NCBI GenBank assembly: GCA_025450495.1
Contig: JANWHI010000077.1
Location: 1-28,503 of the forward strand
DNA: 28,503 bases
From: Candidatus Dormiibacter sp.
GTDB taxonomy: Bacteria; Chloroflexota; Dormibacteria; UBA8260
Direction of reading: 5' to 3'
Position numbers and translations under genes: made by a program. The notes beneath the pieces are model-generated. The model did no database searches. It was not told the origin of the DNA and saw only the letters and a list, made by a program, of their open reading frames with translations. Each line of letters begins with the position of its first letter. Positions within the stretch are counted from its first letter, which is position 1. Positions 21,058 to 28,229 of this stretch are shown here, piece after piece.

Positions 21058-22452
21058 GTGACCGGCACCATCCATGCCAGCGTGAGCGACGGCATCACCG
21101 GATTCCTGCCGATCGTCGCCCACGCATTCGGCAAGCGCTACGACCTCCCGGTCCCGCTCTGGCTGTTCGTCTTCGGCGGGGCACTCGTGGTCTTTGCGTC
21201 GTTCCTGCTGGTTCTTCCCCGCGCGGTCGCCCCCGCGGGAGCCGGCGAATCGACATACATCGACCGCACCGTGCTGCGCCGCCCGGCGCCGGTGCGCTGG
21301 GCGATCGCCGTGCTGTTCACTGCGGGCCTGATCGTGGCCGGCTGGGTCGGCTCGCAAGCGCTGGCCGAGAACATCGTCCCCACCTTCTTCTGGCTGCTGG
21401 TGTGGATCGCGGTGCCGATCTCCTGCGGGGTGATCGGCGACTGGACTCGCCCGCTCAACCCGTTCGCCGCGCTGGCCCGCGCCTGCGACCGGCCCGAGTT
21501 GCGGCGCAGCCTGCTCGGCGACGCGGCGGTGGTGAGGTGGCCGGCGTGGCTGGGCTGGTGGCCGGCTGCCGCTCTGTTCTTCGCCCTTGCGTGCGGCGAG
21601 TTGATCTACAACGGGGACGCCACCAAGCCCGGCTTCGCGGCCACAGGGTTGGCGATCTACCTGGCGGTCAGCGCCGTCGGCGGCCTGTTCTTCGGCGCCG
21701 CGACGTGGACTGACCGCGCCGAGGTCTTCTCCGTGCTCTTCGCGACGTGGGGACGGCTCGGTTGGTTCCGCTTCGGCGCCCCGGGCAGGCGCGGTCTCGG
21801 CGGCGGCCTGCGCGTGCCCTTGGCCTCCCACGTCAGCCGGATCACCTTCGTCCTCCTGCTGCTGGTGTCGGTGTCGTTCGATGGCCTGCTCTCGACGCCG
21901 GCGTGGAAGTCGTTCCGCACCAGCATCCCGCTCAACGGGGTGCCGTTCGAGCTGCTGCAGACGGCGGTGTTCGCCGCGCTGGTGCTGGTGGCGTGGGGGC
22001 TCTTCGGTGGTTTCGCGACGCTGGTGCGCCGCGCCGGCAACCTCAAGGGCTCTCCAGTCGAGGTCCTCGCCGGGCTGCTGCCCTCGCTGCTGCCGATCGC
22101 CTTCGGCTACCTGGTGGCGCACAACGCGGAGTACATCGTCATCAACGGCCAGCTGTTCATCCCGCTGCTCGGCAACCCCGCCGGCATCGACGGGATGCAC
22201 CTGCTGCCGGCGCCGTTCAACGACAGCTACGAGGTCAACCCCAACCTGCTGCCGTCGTCGGTGGTCTGGTACTTCCAGGTGGTGCTGATCATCTTCGTGC
22301 ACATCGTCGCGGTGCTGCAGGCGCACCGGTTCCTCGGCCGCGCCGCACGCAATCAGAGCACCGCACGGCGCAGCGAATGGCCCTGGATCGTCGCCATGGT
22401 CGGCTACACCATGACCTCGCTGTGGTTGCTCGCCCAGCCGCTGGTGACCTGA
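21058..22452 (+). CDS. Large polytopic membrane protein (resembles proteins annotated as fenitrothion hydrolase)
   Basis: A 464-aa integral membrane protein with about ten to twelve hydrophobic segments. The opening IVAHAFGKRYDLPVPLWLFV recalls a family often annotated fenitrothion hydrolase (FedA-like) in actinobacteria; that name comes from one organism and tells little about natural function. Conserved-looking features: GDWTRPLNPFAAL (about 122-134), WPAWLGWWPAAALFF, TDRAEVFSVLFATWGRL and a C-terminal loop HLLPAPFNDSYEVNPNLLPS. The GTG at 21058 has GGAGGG 8 nt upstream (21044-21049), a conventional SD. Its stop overlaps the next start (TGATG at 22450-22454), so the pair is coupled. Confidence 0.8.
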   Translation: MTGTIHASVSDGITGFLPIVAHAFGKRYDLPVPLWLFVFGGALVVFASFLLVLPRAVAPAGAGESTYIDRTVLRRPAPVRWAIAVLFTAGLIVAGWVGSQALAENIVPTFFWLLVWIAVPISCGVIGDWTRPLNPFAALARACDRPELRRSLLGDAAVVRWPAWLGWWPAAALFFALACGELIYNGDATKPGFAATGLAIYLAVSAVGGLFFGAATWTDRAEVFSVLFATWGRLGWFRFGAPGRRGLGGGLRVPLASHVSRITFVLLLLVSVSFDGLLSTPAWKSFRTSIPLNGVPFELLQTAVFAALVLVAWGLFGGFATLVRRAGNLKGSPVEVLAGLLPSLLPIAFGYLVAHNAEYIVINGQLFIPLLGNPAGIDGMHLLPAPFNDSYEVNPNLLPSSVVWYFQVVLIIFVHIVAVLQAHRFLGRAARNQSTARRSEWPWIVAMVGYTMTSLWLLAQPLVT

Positions 22453-22961
22453 TGACGCTCGCGCACATCGTCGGCGGCGGGCCGGTGTGGCCGCTGTGGA
22501 TCACCGGCGCGCTGCTGTTCGGCGGCGGCGTGGCCGCGATGGCCGCGTCGGGGCGGCTGCGCCGCGCCTGCCTCGGCGTCGCCGGCGTCGGGCTGGCGGC
22601 CACCGTGACCGTGTACGCAGCGATCCCCGCCGCGCCGCCGGCGCCCGCCGGGGTGCAGCTGCGCATCGCGTCGCCGCGCGCCGATGCCACGGTGACCAGC
22701 CCTCTGACGGTGCGCGTCTGCGCCAGCGGCTCGACGGTGCCCGGCAGCGGCCGGCTGCTCAGCGTCAGCCTCGACGGACACCAGGTGGCCGAGGTCAACG
22801 CAGACGCCGCGGTGATGACGGCGGCAGCGGGCGAGCACACGTTACGTGTCGAGCTGGTCACCAGCAATCATCGTGAATACGCGCCGCCGGTGCTCACCGA
22901 TGAGACCGTCAGCGTCACCGGCGCCGGCGCGCTCACCACCCCACCCGCATGCACTCCGTAG
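22452..22961 (+). CDS. Membrane-anchored protein with Ig-like/DUF4399-like domain
   Basis: A 169-aa exported protein. Residues about 10-60 give two membrane segments (WPLWITGALLFGGGVAAMAA and ACLGVAGVGLAATVTVYAAI). The outer domain, about 70-165, has beta-sandwich spacing: LRIASPRADATVTSPLTVRV, LLSVSLDGHQVAEV, GEHTLRVELVTSNHREYAPP, TDETVSVTG, resembling DUF4399/CopC-like Ig folds. Two cysteines (in VRVCASG and PPACTP) may form a disulfide. The start shares one base with the stop of the large membrane protein gene. It probably works with its two neighbours at the outer face of the membrane; the function is unknown. Confidence 0.78.
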   Translation: MTLAHIVGGGPVWPLWITGALLFGGGVAAMAASGRLRRACLGVAGVGLAATVTVYAAIPAAPPAPAGVQLRIASPRADATVTSPLTVRVCASGSTVPGSGRLLSVSLDGHQVAEVNADAAVMTAAAGEHTLRVELVTSNHREYAPPVLTDETVSVTGAGALTTPPACTP

Positions 22962-22992
22962 GCCGCCACCGCCCGCCGCCGGGGCTCGCGCC

Positions 22993-23790
22993 ATGAGCCG
23001 GCGCCGCAAGCCGCAGTCGCGGCGACCGCGGCCGCGCCAGCCGGCGACGCAACCGGCGACGACGCAACACCGCACACCGACCGCGCCGCCACCTTCGTCC
23101 CAACGTCGCCGGCCGGTTGCGACAACGCAGATGCGTCGCCGCCGGCTGTCGTTCTGGCCGCTCTCCGGGGCGGGTTTCGGGCTGCTCACCGTCGTCGTGG
23201 TCGGCGCCGGCGTGGCCATCGCCGTGGCGCTCCATGGCAGCGGCAATCCGCCCGGGCCGGCGCCGTTCGGCACCCCGCTCGGTTTGCCCACGCCAGCGCC
23301 GCAGGTGCTCGCGCCGATCAGCACCACGGTCACCGGGCAGCCGATCGACGGCATCCAATGCCAGGGCGGCGAGCAGCTCATCTACCACATTCATGCGCAC
23401 CTCGCCGTCTACGTCGGCGGCTCACCGCGCACAGTTCCCGAGGGCATCGGGATCATGCCGCCACGCACGCAGACGCAGGTTGCCGGGATGCCAGTGGTCA
23501 GCAGCGGGTCCTGCTTCTACTGGCTTCACGCCCACACCGCAGACGGGATCATCCACGTCGAGTCGCCCGTGCAGCGCACCTTCACGCTCGGCAACTGGTT
23601 CGACATCTGGGGCATCCCGCTCGACAGCACCCACGTGGGCCCGGCGAGCGGCACTGTGATCGCGTACCTCAACGGTCAGGTGTACGGCGGCGACATCCGC
23701 AGCATCCCCCTGGACGCGCACAATCTGATCCAGCTCGACGTCAACGGCAACGTAGCGCCTCAGCCGTTCACGTTCCCCGCCGGCCTTTGA
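22993..23790 (+). CDS. Membrane-anchored histidine-rich protein with YHIHAHL motif
   Basis: A 265-aa protein: basic, proline-rich N-terminal cytoplasmic tail (1-50), one membrane segment (about 60-80, GFGLLTVVVVGAGVAIAVAL), then an extracytoplasmic domain. This domain carries two histidine clusters, YHIHAHL (H132, H134, H136) and YWLHAHTADGIIHVESP (H179, H181, H188), plus C123 and C174. Proteins with this layout occur in several high-GC phyla and remain uncharacterised. The pattern suggests a metal site such as copper or zinc, which is inference. The start at 22993 (MSRRRKPQ) is the first ATG giving a sensible topology. It lies 31 nt after the Ig-like gene and closes the cluster. Confidence 0.83.
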   Translation: MSRRRKPQSRRPRPRQPATQPATTQHRTPTAPPPSSQRRRPVATTQMRRRRLSFWPLSGAGFGLLTVVVVGAGVAIAVALHGSGNPPGPAPFGTPLGLPTPAPQVLAPISTTVTGQPIDGIQCQGGEQLIYHIHAHLAVYVGGSPRTVPEGIGIMPPRTQTQVAGMPVVSSGSCFYWLHAHTADGIIHVESPVQRTFTLGNWFDIWGIPLDSTHVGPASGTVIAYLNGQVYGGDIRSIPLDAHNLIQLDVNGNVAPQPFTFPAGL

Positions 23791-23817
23791 CCCGTCGCGT
23801 TTACGGTGGCCCACGCG

Positions 23818-24453
23818 ATGACCGACACCGATCCACGGCTCGATCCCGCCGACGTGACCGTCGTGGTGGCGATGGGCGTCGAGGCGCGCCCGGTGCGCCG
23901 CCACGCTCCCCGGCTGCGCCTTCTGGTCGCCGGCATCGGGCTGGCGTCGCTCGACCGTGCCCAGCTGACCACCGACGTGGTGTTCAGCGTTGGTCTGGCC
24001 GGAGGGCTGGCGCCGGAATTGGCCTGCGGAACGGTAGTCATCCCCGCGCAGACTGCGCGCGAGGACGGCACGCTGATCGATTGCGACCCGGCGTGGAGCG
24101 CGGCGCTCGCGGCCGCATCGCGGCACCTCGGCTTCCCCACCGTCACCCTGCCGATGCTCTCCGCCGACGGCGTGGTCACCGGGGCGCACCGCGCGCGCTG
24201 GGCGGCACGGGGATTCGTCGCCGCCGACATGGAGACGGCCCTGCTGGCGGGCATGGTCGCCCGGGTTGCCGCGGTGCGGGTGCTCATCGACACGCCCAGG
24301 CGCGAGATCTCGTCGGCCTGGGAGAGGCCGGGGCGGGCGGCGCTCGACCCGCGCAACTGGCTGCAGGGAGCCTGGCTGGCCAGGGTGGCGCCGCGGCTGT
24401 CGACGCGCGCGGCCCGGGTGGTGGCGGCGGCGATCGCGGCCAACGCCGCGTAG
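23818..24453 (+). CDS. Nucleoside phosphorylase-like protein (PNP/UDP or HpnG-like)
   Basis: A 211-aa protein with the short phosphorylase fold: VTVVVAMGVEARPV, then LLVAGIGLASL, VVFSVGLAGGLAPELACGTVVIP (about 61-83), and ADMETALLAGMVARVAAVRVLID (about 140-162), where the ADMET motif is the nucleoside-binding ME(T) signature. This fits the PNP/MTA nucleosidase superfamily, and the shortness and GGL.P.L..G pattern resemble HpnG of hopanoid synthesis. No hopanoid gene is nearby, so the substrate remains open. An upstream GTG at 23806 is an alternative start; TACGGT at 23802-23807 lies 10 nt before the chosen ATG. Its role relative to its neighbours is unclear. Confidence 0.8.
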   Translation: MTDTDPRLDPADVTVVVAMGVEARPVRRHAPRLRLLVAGIGLASLDRAQLTTDVVFSVGLAGGLAPELACGTVVIPAQTAREDGTLIDCDPAWSAALAAASRHLGFPTVTLPMLSADGVVTGAHRARWAARGFVAADMETALLAGMVARVAAVRVLIDTPRREISSAWERPGRAALDPRNWLQGAWLARVAPRLSTRAARVVAAAIAANAA

Positions 24454-24536
24454 ACGCCACGCGGCCTCATCCGCAGGGACGAGGCTCAGGGAGCGATCTC
24501 ATCCTCATGCCTGACGCGCTCGGTGGCCGGCGCCCG

Positions 24537-24542
24537 TAGCGT
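24537..24542 (+). promoter_or_regulatory. -10 box of the second ABC operon, leaderless
   Basis: TAGCGT ends 7 nt before the ATG at 24550 and no SD is present, so transcription and translation would start together. The stretch 24454-24536 upstream holds a small GCCTC/GAGGC hairpin (24464-24485) and nothing else that I can identify. Confidence 0.6.
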
Positions 24543-24549
24543 GTCGGCC

Positions 24550-25530
24550 ATGGACAGTCACCTCGCCAACCGACACGTCGACACCGAGCCCGGCAGCGAC
24601 ATCCTGGTGGAGACCCACGGGCTTACCAAGCACTTCGGCAGCCGCGCCGCCGTCGACGGCGTCGACCTCCGCATCCCCGCCGGCGTCGCCTTCGGCCTGC
24701 TGGGGCCCAACGGCGCCGGCAAGACAACGTTGATCCGCACCCTGCTCGGGCTGACCCGGGCCAGCGCCGGCACCATGCGGGTGATGGGCCACACCATGCC
24801 CCGCGAGCATGCCAGGGCGCTCGCCCGCGTCGGGGCGGTCGTGGAGGAGCCGCGCTTCCACGACCACCTCAGCGGCCGGCAGAACCTCAGGATCGTCAGC
24901 GCGCTGCTCACCGATGACGCAACCCAGCGGATCCCGCAGGTGATGGACCGCGTCGGGCTCGCGGCCCGCGCCGACGAGAGGGTCGGTGCCTACTCGCTTG
25001 GCATGCGCCAGCGGCTGGGCATCGCCCGCTGCCTGCTCAACGATCCGCGCCTGCTCATCCTCGATGAGCCGATGAATGGGCTCGACCCCGCCGGCATCCA
25101 GGAGTTCCGTGGGTTGATCCGCAGCCTGGTGCAGGAAGGGCGCACCGTGCTGATCTCCTCGCACATGCTCGACGAGATCGAGAAGACGTGCGACTGGGTG
25201 GCGATCATCGACCGCGGCAAGCTGATCCGCCAGGGCCGCCTCGCCGACCTCCGCGACGGCGGCGCCCACCAGGTTCTGGTCGCCTGTGACAATAACGCGC
25301 GGGCGCTGACGATTCTCGGGCACCTGGACGTGGTGCGCGAGGTGAAGGTTGACGGCGCCGGCCTCCTGCTCTGCACCCTCGCCTCCGCCGATGCCGCCGC
25401 CACGGTGAACCGCGTGCTGGTGGGGTCCGGCATCGGGGTCTCGCGTCTCGAGCCCGCCCGGGTCACGCTCGAGGAGCGCTTCCTCGACATCACCTCACGC
25501 CTGCAGACCGCAGAGGAGATCCCCGCATGA
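24550..25530 (+). CDS. ABC transporter ATP-binding protein (BcrA-like)
   Basis: ATPase of an ABC-2 exporter, 326 aa. Motifs: Walker A GPNGAGKT (52-59), signature region YSLGMRQRLGIARCL (148-162; the core reads SLGMR rather than SGGQ, common in the BcrA/lantibiotic-type group), Walker B LLILDEP (168-174), and switch histidine in LISSHMLDEIEKTCD. The C-terminal ~100 residues form the extra domain of BcrA/NatA-like ATPases, ending TLEERFLDIT. An in-frame ATG at 24523 is rejected because the promoter box lies between. It overlaps the permease start by 4 nt (ATGA). Substrate unknown; antimicrobial peptide export or sensing is suggested by the kinase pair downstream. Confidence 0.93.
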   Translation: MDSHLANRHVDTEPGSDILVETHGLTKHFGSRAAVDGVDLRIPAGVAFGLLGPNGAGKTTLIRTLLGLTRASAGTMRVMGHTMPREHARALARVGAVVEEPRFHDHLSGRQNLRIVSALLTDDATQRIPQVMDRVGLAARADERVGAYSLGMRQRLGIARCLLNDPRLLILDEPMNGLDPAGIQEFRGLIRSLVQEGRTVLISSHMLDEIEKTCDWVAIIDRGKLIRQGRLADLRDGGAHQVLVACDNNARALTILGHLDVVREVKVDGAGLLLCTLASADAAATVNRVLVGSGIGVSRLEPARVTLEERFLDITSRLQTAEEIPA

Positions 25531-26312
25531 ACCGCGTGCTCCCGATGATCAGCGCCGAGTTCCTCAAGCTGCGCACCCGCAGGGGATTGGTGGTGCTGTC
25601 GCTCGTCCTGTGCGCGTTCAGCGTGGTGCTGGTCAACGCGATCATGACCATCTACCACGTCGTCGATCCCGTCAAGAACAGCCCGGCCGGCGGTCTGAAC
25701 GGTTTCACCAACAGCCTCGAGATCTTCACCATCATGGGAGGGCTTGCGGCGGTGCTCATCGGCGCCACCGCCGGCGCGCAGGACCTCTCCTCGGGAGTGT
25801 TCCGGAGCCTGGTGGCGACCGGCCAGTCGCGCGTCAAGCTCGCCCTGGTGCGCATCCCCGGCGGCTTGATGGTGCTGCTGCCGATGCTCGCCCTCGGCTA
25901 CGCCCTCGAGGTGGTTGCCTCCTTTGTGCTCGCCGACGGCACGCCCACGCCGGACGCCGCCAGCCTGCTCATCGGCGCCGGCTGGCTGCTCGCCCTTGCC
26001 GTGCTCAACCTGTGCGTGACGCTCGGACTCGCCGCGCTGCTGCGCTCGCGGGGCACCGCCATCGGCATCATGATCGCGTGGGAGCTGGCCGGGTCACGGG
26101 CCATCGAGCGCATCAGCGTGTTCGGCAGCTGGCGCAAGCTGGTCTCCAGCTTCGCGCTCGACCGCTTCCTCCCCGGTGCCACCGACACCGTGAAGCTGAG
26201 CCGTGGCGATTCGATCTCGGTCACGGTCGGGGCCGCGGTCGCGGTGGTGATCGCGTGGATCGTGGTGGCGATCGCACTCGGCACCTGGCGGACGGCCACG
26301 CAGGACGCGTGA
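25527..26312 (+). CDS. ABC-2 family permease
   Basis: Membrane subunit, 261 aa, partner of the preceding ATPase. It starts MNRVLPMISAEFLKLRTRRGLVVLS, the typical N-terminus of ABC-2 permeases, with six hydrophobic segments: about 20-42, 69-87, 110-130, 143-170, 174-190 (IGIMIAWELAGS) and 232-255. The loop AGAQDLSSGVFRSLVATGQSRVKLALVRI after segment 2 is the usual coupling-helix region. The 4-nt overlap with the ATPase gene indicates coupled translation. It is followed after 60 nt by the histidine kinase gene, which has its own promoter-like box. Confidence 0.9.
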   Translation: MNRVLPMISAEFLKLRTRRGLVVLSLVLCAFSVVLVNAIMTIYHVVDPVKNSPAGGLNGFTNSLEIFTIMGGLAAVLIGATAGAQDLSSGVFRSLVATGQSRVKLALVRIPGGLMVLLPMLALGYALEVVASFVLADGTPTPDAASLLIGAGWLLALAVLNLCVTLGLAALLRSRGTAIGIMIAWELAGSRAIERISVFGSWRKLVSSFALDRFLPGATDTVKLSRGDSISVTVGAAVAVVIAWIVVAIALGTWRTATQDA

Positions 26313-26372
26313 TCGGCAACGAGCCGGGTCAAGACTCGTGCCGGCTCGGGATGGTCGTAGGCTGGCGCTGAG

Positions 26373-27575
26373 ATGAGCGCAACCACGGCTCCGGCACGCG
26401 CAACGCCACCACAGTGGCGGCTGCGGGAATGGCCGGGAAGGCTCTTCGACGTTGGCATCGTCGCCGGGTTGCTGCTGGTCGGCATCGCCATCCTCGTCAG
26501 CAGCACCGACGAGATCCCGCGCCTTGGTCCCGGACGGGTGGCGCTGTTCGCAGTGACGGTGGTGCCGCTCACCGCCCTGCTTGTGCGCCGCCGCCACCCG
26601 CTGGTCACGCTCGGTGTGATCCTCGGTGCCCTGCTGGTCGAGGCGATTCTTGGGTCATCGTTCCTGGTACACCCGCTGGTGCTCGTCGGTGTGTACAGCG
26701 TCGCCGCGCGCCTGCCATGGCGTATCTCCCTGCCACTCAGCGTGGTCAGCGTGGCGGTCCTCGTCTCCGGTTACGCGATCTCCCGCGGCGGCCTGACCTT
26801 CGCCGGCTTCGTCAGCTCCACCATTCCCGTCGGTGCCGCATACGTCATTGGGATCTACACGCGGACGCGGGTGGCGTACGTCGACTCGCTGCGCGCCCAG
26901 GCCGGGCAGGTGGCGCGTGAGCAGGAGCTGCGCGCCCAGCAGGCGGTCGCCGAGGAGCGGGTACGCATCGCGCGCGAGCTGCACGACGTGGTCGCCCACC
27001 ACCTGTCGCTGATCACCGTGCAGGCGGGCGCGCTGCAGACGCAGCTCCCCGCGGATCACCCCGGGCGCGAGACCGCGGCGACCATGGCGCGCACCGGGCG
27101 GCAGGCGATGGACGAGATGCGCCGCATGCTCGGCCTTCTGCGACTCGGTACCGCCGACGCCCCGGGACATGCACCGCAGCCGGGTATCGCCGAGATCCCC
27201 ACGCTGGTCGCGCAGGCGCGTGCCGCAGGGGTCGACGTTGAGTTGGCGATCGATGAGGGCGCGGGCCGGGCGATCCCGGTCGGCGTCGACCTCAGCGCGT
27301 ACCGCATCGTCCAGGAGGCGGTGACCAACGTGATGCGGCACGCGAGCAGCGCGCACTGCAAGGTCCGCGTCCGCGTCGACGAGGACGTGCTCGAGCTGCG
27401 CATCACCGATGACGGCCCGTCGAGCGGCGACGCCCTCGGCGCGGGGCACGGGCTGGTGGGCATGCGCGAACGCGTCGCGCTCTTTGGTGGCGAGCTGTTC
27501 GCCGGGCCTGTTCCCGCTGGCGGGTTCGCGGTGCAGGCGACACTGCCGCTGTCGCACGCCGGAGGGCCGGGTTGA
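26373..27575 (+). CDS. Sensor histidine kinase, NarL/DesK-type (HisKA_3)
   Basis: Membrane-bound kinase, 400 aa. About five to six membrane segments fill residues 23-165, with almost no extracytoplasmic domain. The phosphorylation region is VRIARELHDVVAHHLSLI with phospho-acceptor H204. The HATPase domain shows YRIVQEAVTNVMRHA (N-box), ITDDGPSSGD (D/G1 box) and GHGLVGMRERVALFGG (G2 box). It pairs with the overlapping response regulator. Short extracellular loops suggest sensing within the membrane, often through an adjacent ABC transporter, which fits the genes upstream (24550-26312). TAGGCT at 26358-26363 ends 9 nt before the ATG, consistent with its own near-leaderless promoter. Confidence 0.94.
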   Translation: MSATTAPARATPPQWRLREWPGRLFDVGIVAGLLLVGIAILVSSTDEIPRLGPGRVALFAVTVVPLTALLVRRRHPLVTLGVILGALLVEAILGSSFLVHPLVLVGVYSVAARLPWRISLPLSVVSVAVLVSGYAISRGGLTFAGFVSSTIPVGAAYVIGIYTRTRVAYVDSLRAQAGQVAREQELRAQQAVAEERVRIARELHDVVAHHLSLITVQAGALQTQLPADHPGRETAATMARTGRQAMDEMRRMLGLLRLGTADAPGHAPQPGIAEIPTLVAQARAAGVDVELAIDEGAGRAIPVGVDLSAYRIVQEAVTNVMRHASSAHCKVRVRVDEDVLELRITDDGPSSGDALGAGHGLVGMRERVALFGGELFAGPVPAGGFAVQATLPLSHAGGPG

Positions 27576-28219
27576 TCCGCGTGCTGGTCGTCGACGACCA
27601 GGAGCTGATGCGCGCCGGCTTTCGCATGATCCTCGAGGCGCAGGGCGACATCCGCGTCGTCGGCGAGGCCGGCGACGGGGTCAGCGCCATCGACGCCGCC
27701 GCCTCGACCAACCCCGACGTCGTGCTCATGGACATCCGCATGCCGCGCATGGACGGTGTCGAGGCGACGCGACGGTTGCGGGTTCCCCGCGTCATCATCC
27801 TCACCACGTTCGACCACGACGAGTACGTCGTCGAAGCGCTGCGCGCGGGAGCGAGCGGCTTTCTGCTCAAGGACGCGCCGCCCGAAGAGCTGGTGCGCGC
27901 GGTGCGCGTGGTCGCGGCGGGCGACGCGCTGCTGGCACCGACGGTGACACGACGCCTGCTCGACCGCGTGGTGTCGCAGCTCAATGTCGCGCATGCGCCC
28001 AACCCGCAGCTCGAGCAGCTCACCGAACGCGAGCGCGAGGTGCTCCAGCTGGTGGCGCGGGGACGGTCCAACAGCGAGATCGCCGCCGACCTGCACGTCA
28101 GCGAGACGACTGTGAAGACGCACGTGTCGCACATGCTGGTCAAGCTCGACCTGCGCGACCGCGTCCAGGCGGTGGTGATGGCCTACGAGTCCGGACTGGT
28201 GGCGCCGGGGGAGGCGTGA
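27572..28219 (+). CDS. LuxR/NarL family response regulator
   Basis: DNA-binding partner of the histidine kinase, 215 aa. Receiver domain: acidic pocket VVDDQ (D8, D9), phospho-acceptor D54 in VVLMDIRMPRMDG, T in IILTTFD and K100 in FLLKDAPPEEL. C-terminal GerE/LuxR helix-turn-helix at about 149-208: LTEREREVLQLVARGRSNSEI, then VSETTVKTHVSHMLVKLDLRD. The TTG at 27572 is the likely start: GGAGGG at 27561-27566 gives 5 nt spacing, and it overlaps the kinase stop by 4 nt (TTGA). Probable targets include the adjacent ABC operon; this is inference. It is convergent with the last gene, 10 nt apart. Confidence 0.95.
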   Translation: MIRVLVVDDQELMRAGFRMILEAQGDIRVVGEAGDGVSAIDAAASTNPDVVLMDIRMPRMDGVEATRRLRVPRVIILTTFDHDEYVVEALRAGASGFLLKDAPPEELVRAVRVVAAGDALLAPTVTRRLLDRVVSQLNVAHAPNPQLEQLTEREREVLQLVARGRSNSEIAADLHVSETTVKTHVSHMLVKLDLRDRVQAVVMAYESGLVAPGEA

Positions 28220-28229
28220 GGAGCGCTGC

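Noticed and set aside
20800..22326. Long open frame of 508 codons on the minus strand opposite the membrane-protein genes
   Set aside because: It is very rich in Arg, Gln, Glu and His and without domains, whereas the plus strand gives coherent membrane topology, start signals and a stop-start overlap.
23818..24453. Part of a hopanoid synthesis cluster (hpnG)
   Set aside because: The protein resembles HpnG in length and one motif, but no squalene or hopanoid gene is nearby, so the specific name is not assigned.
24464..24485. Terminator hairpin GCCTC/GAGGC after the phosphorylase gene
   Set aside because: Only five pairs with a 12-nt loop and no T tract; weaker than expected by chance filtering in this GC-rich DNA.
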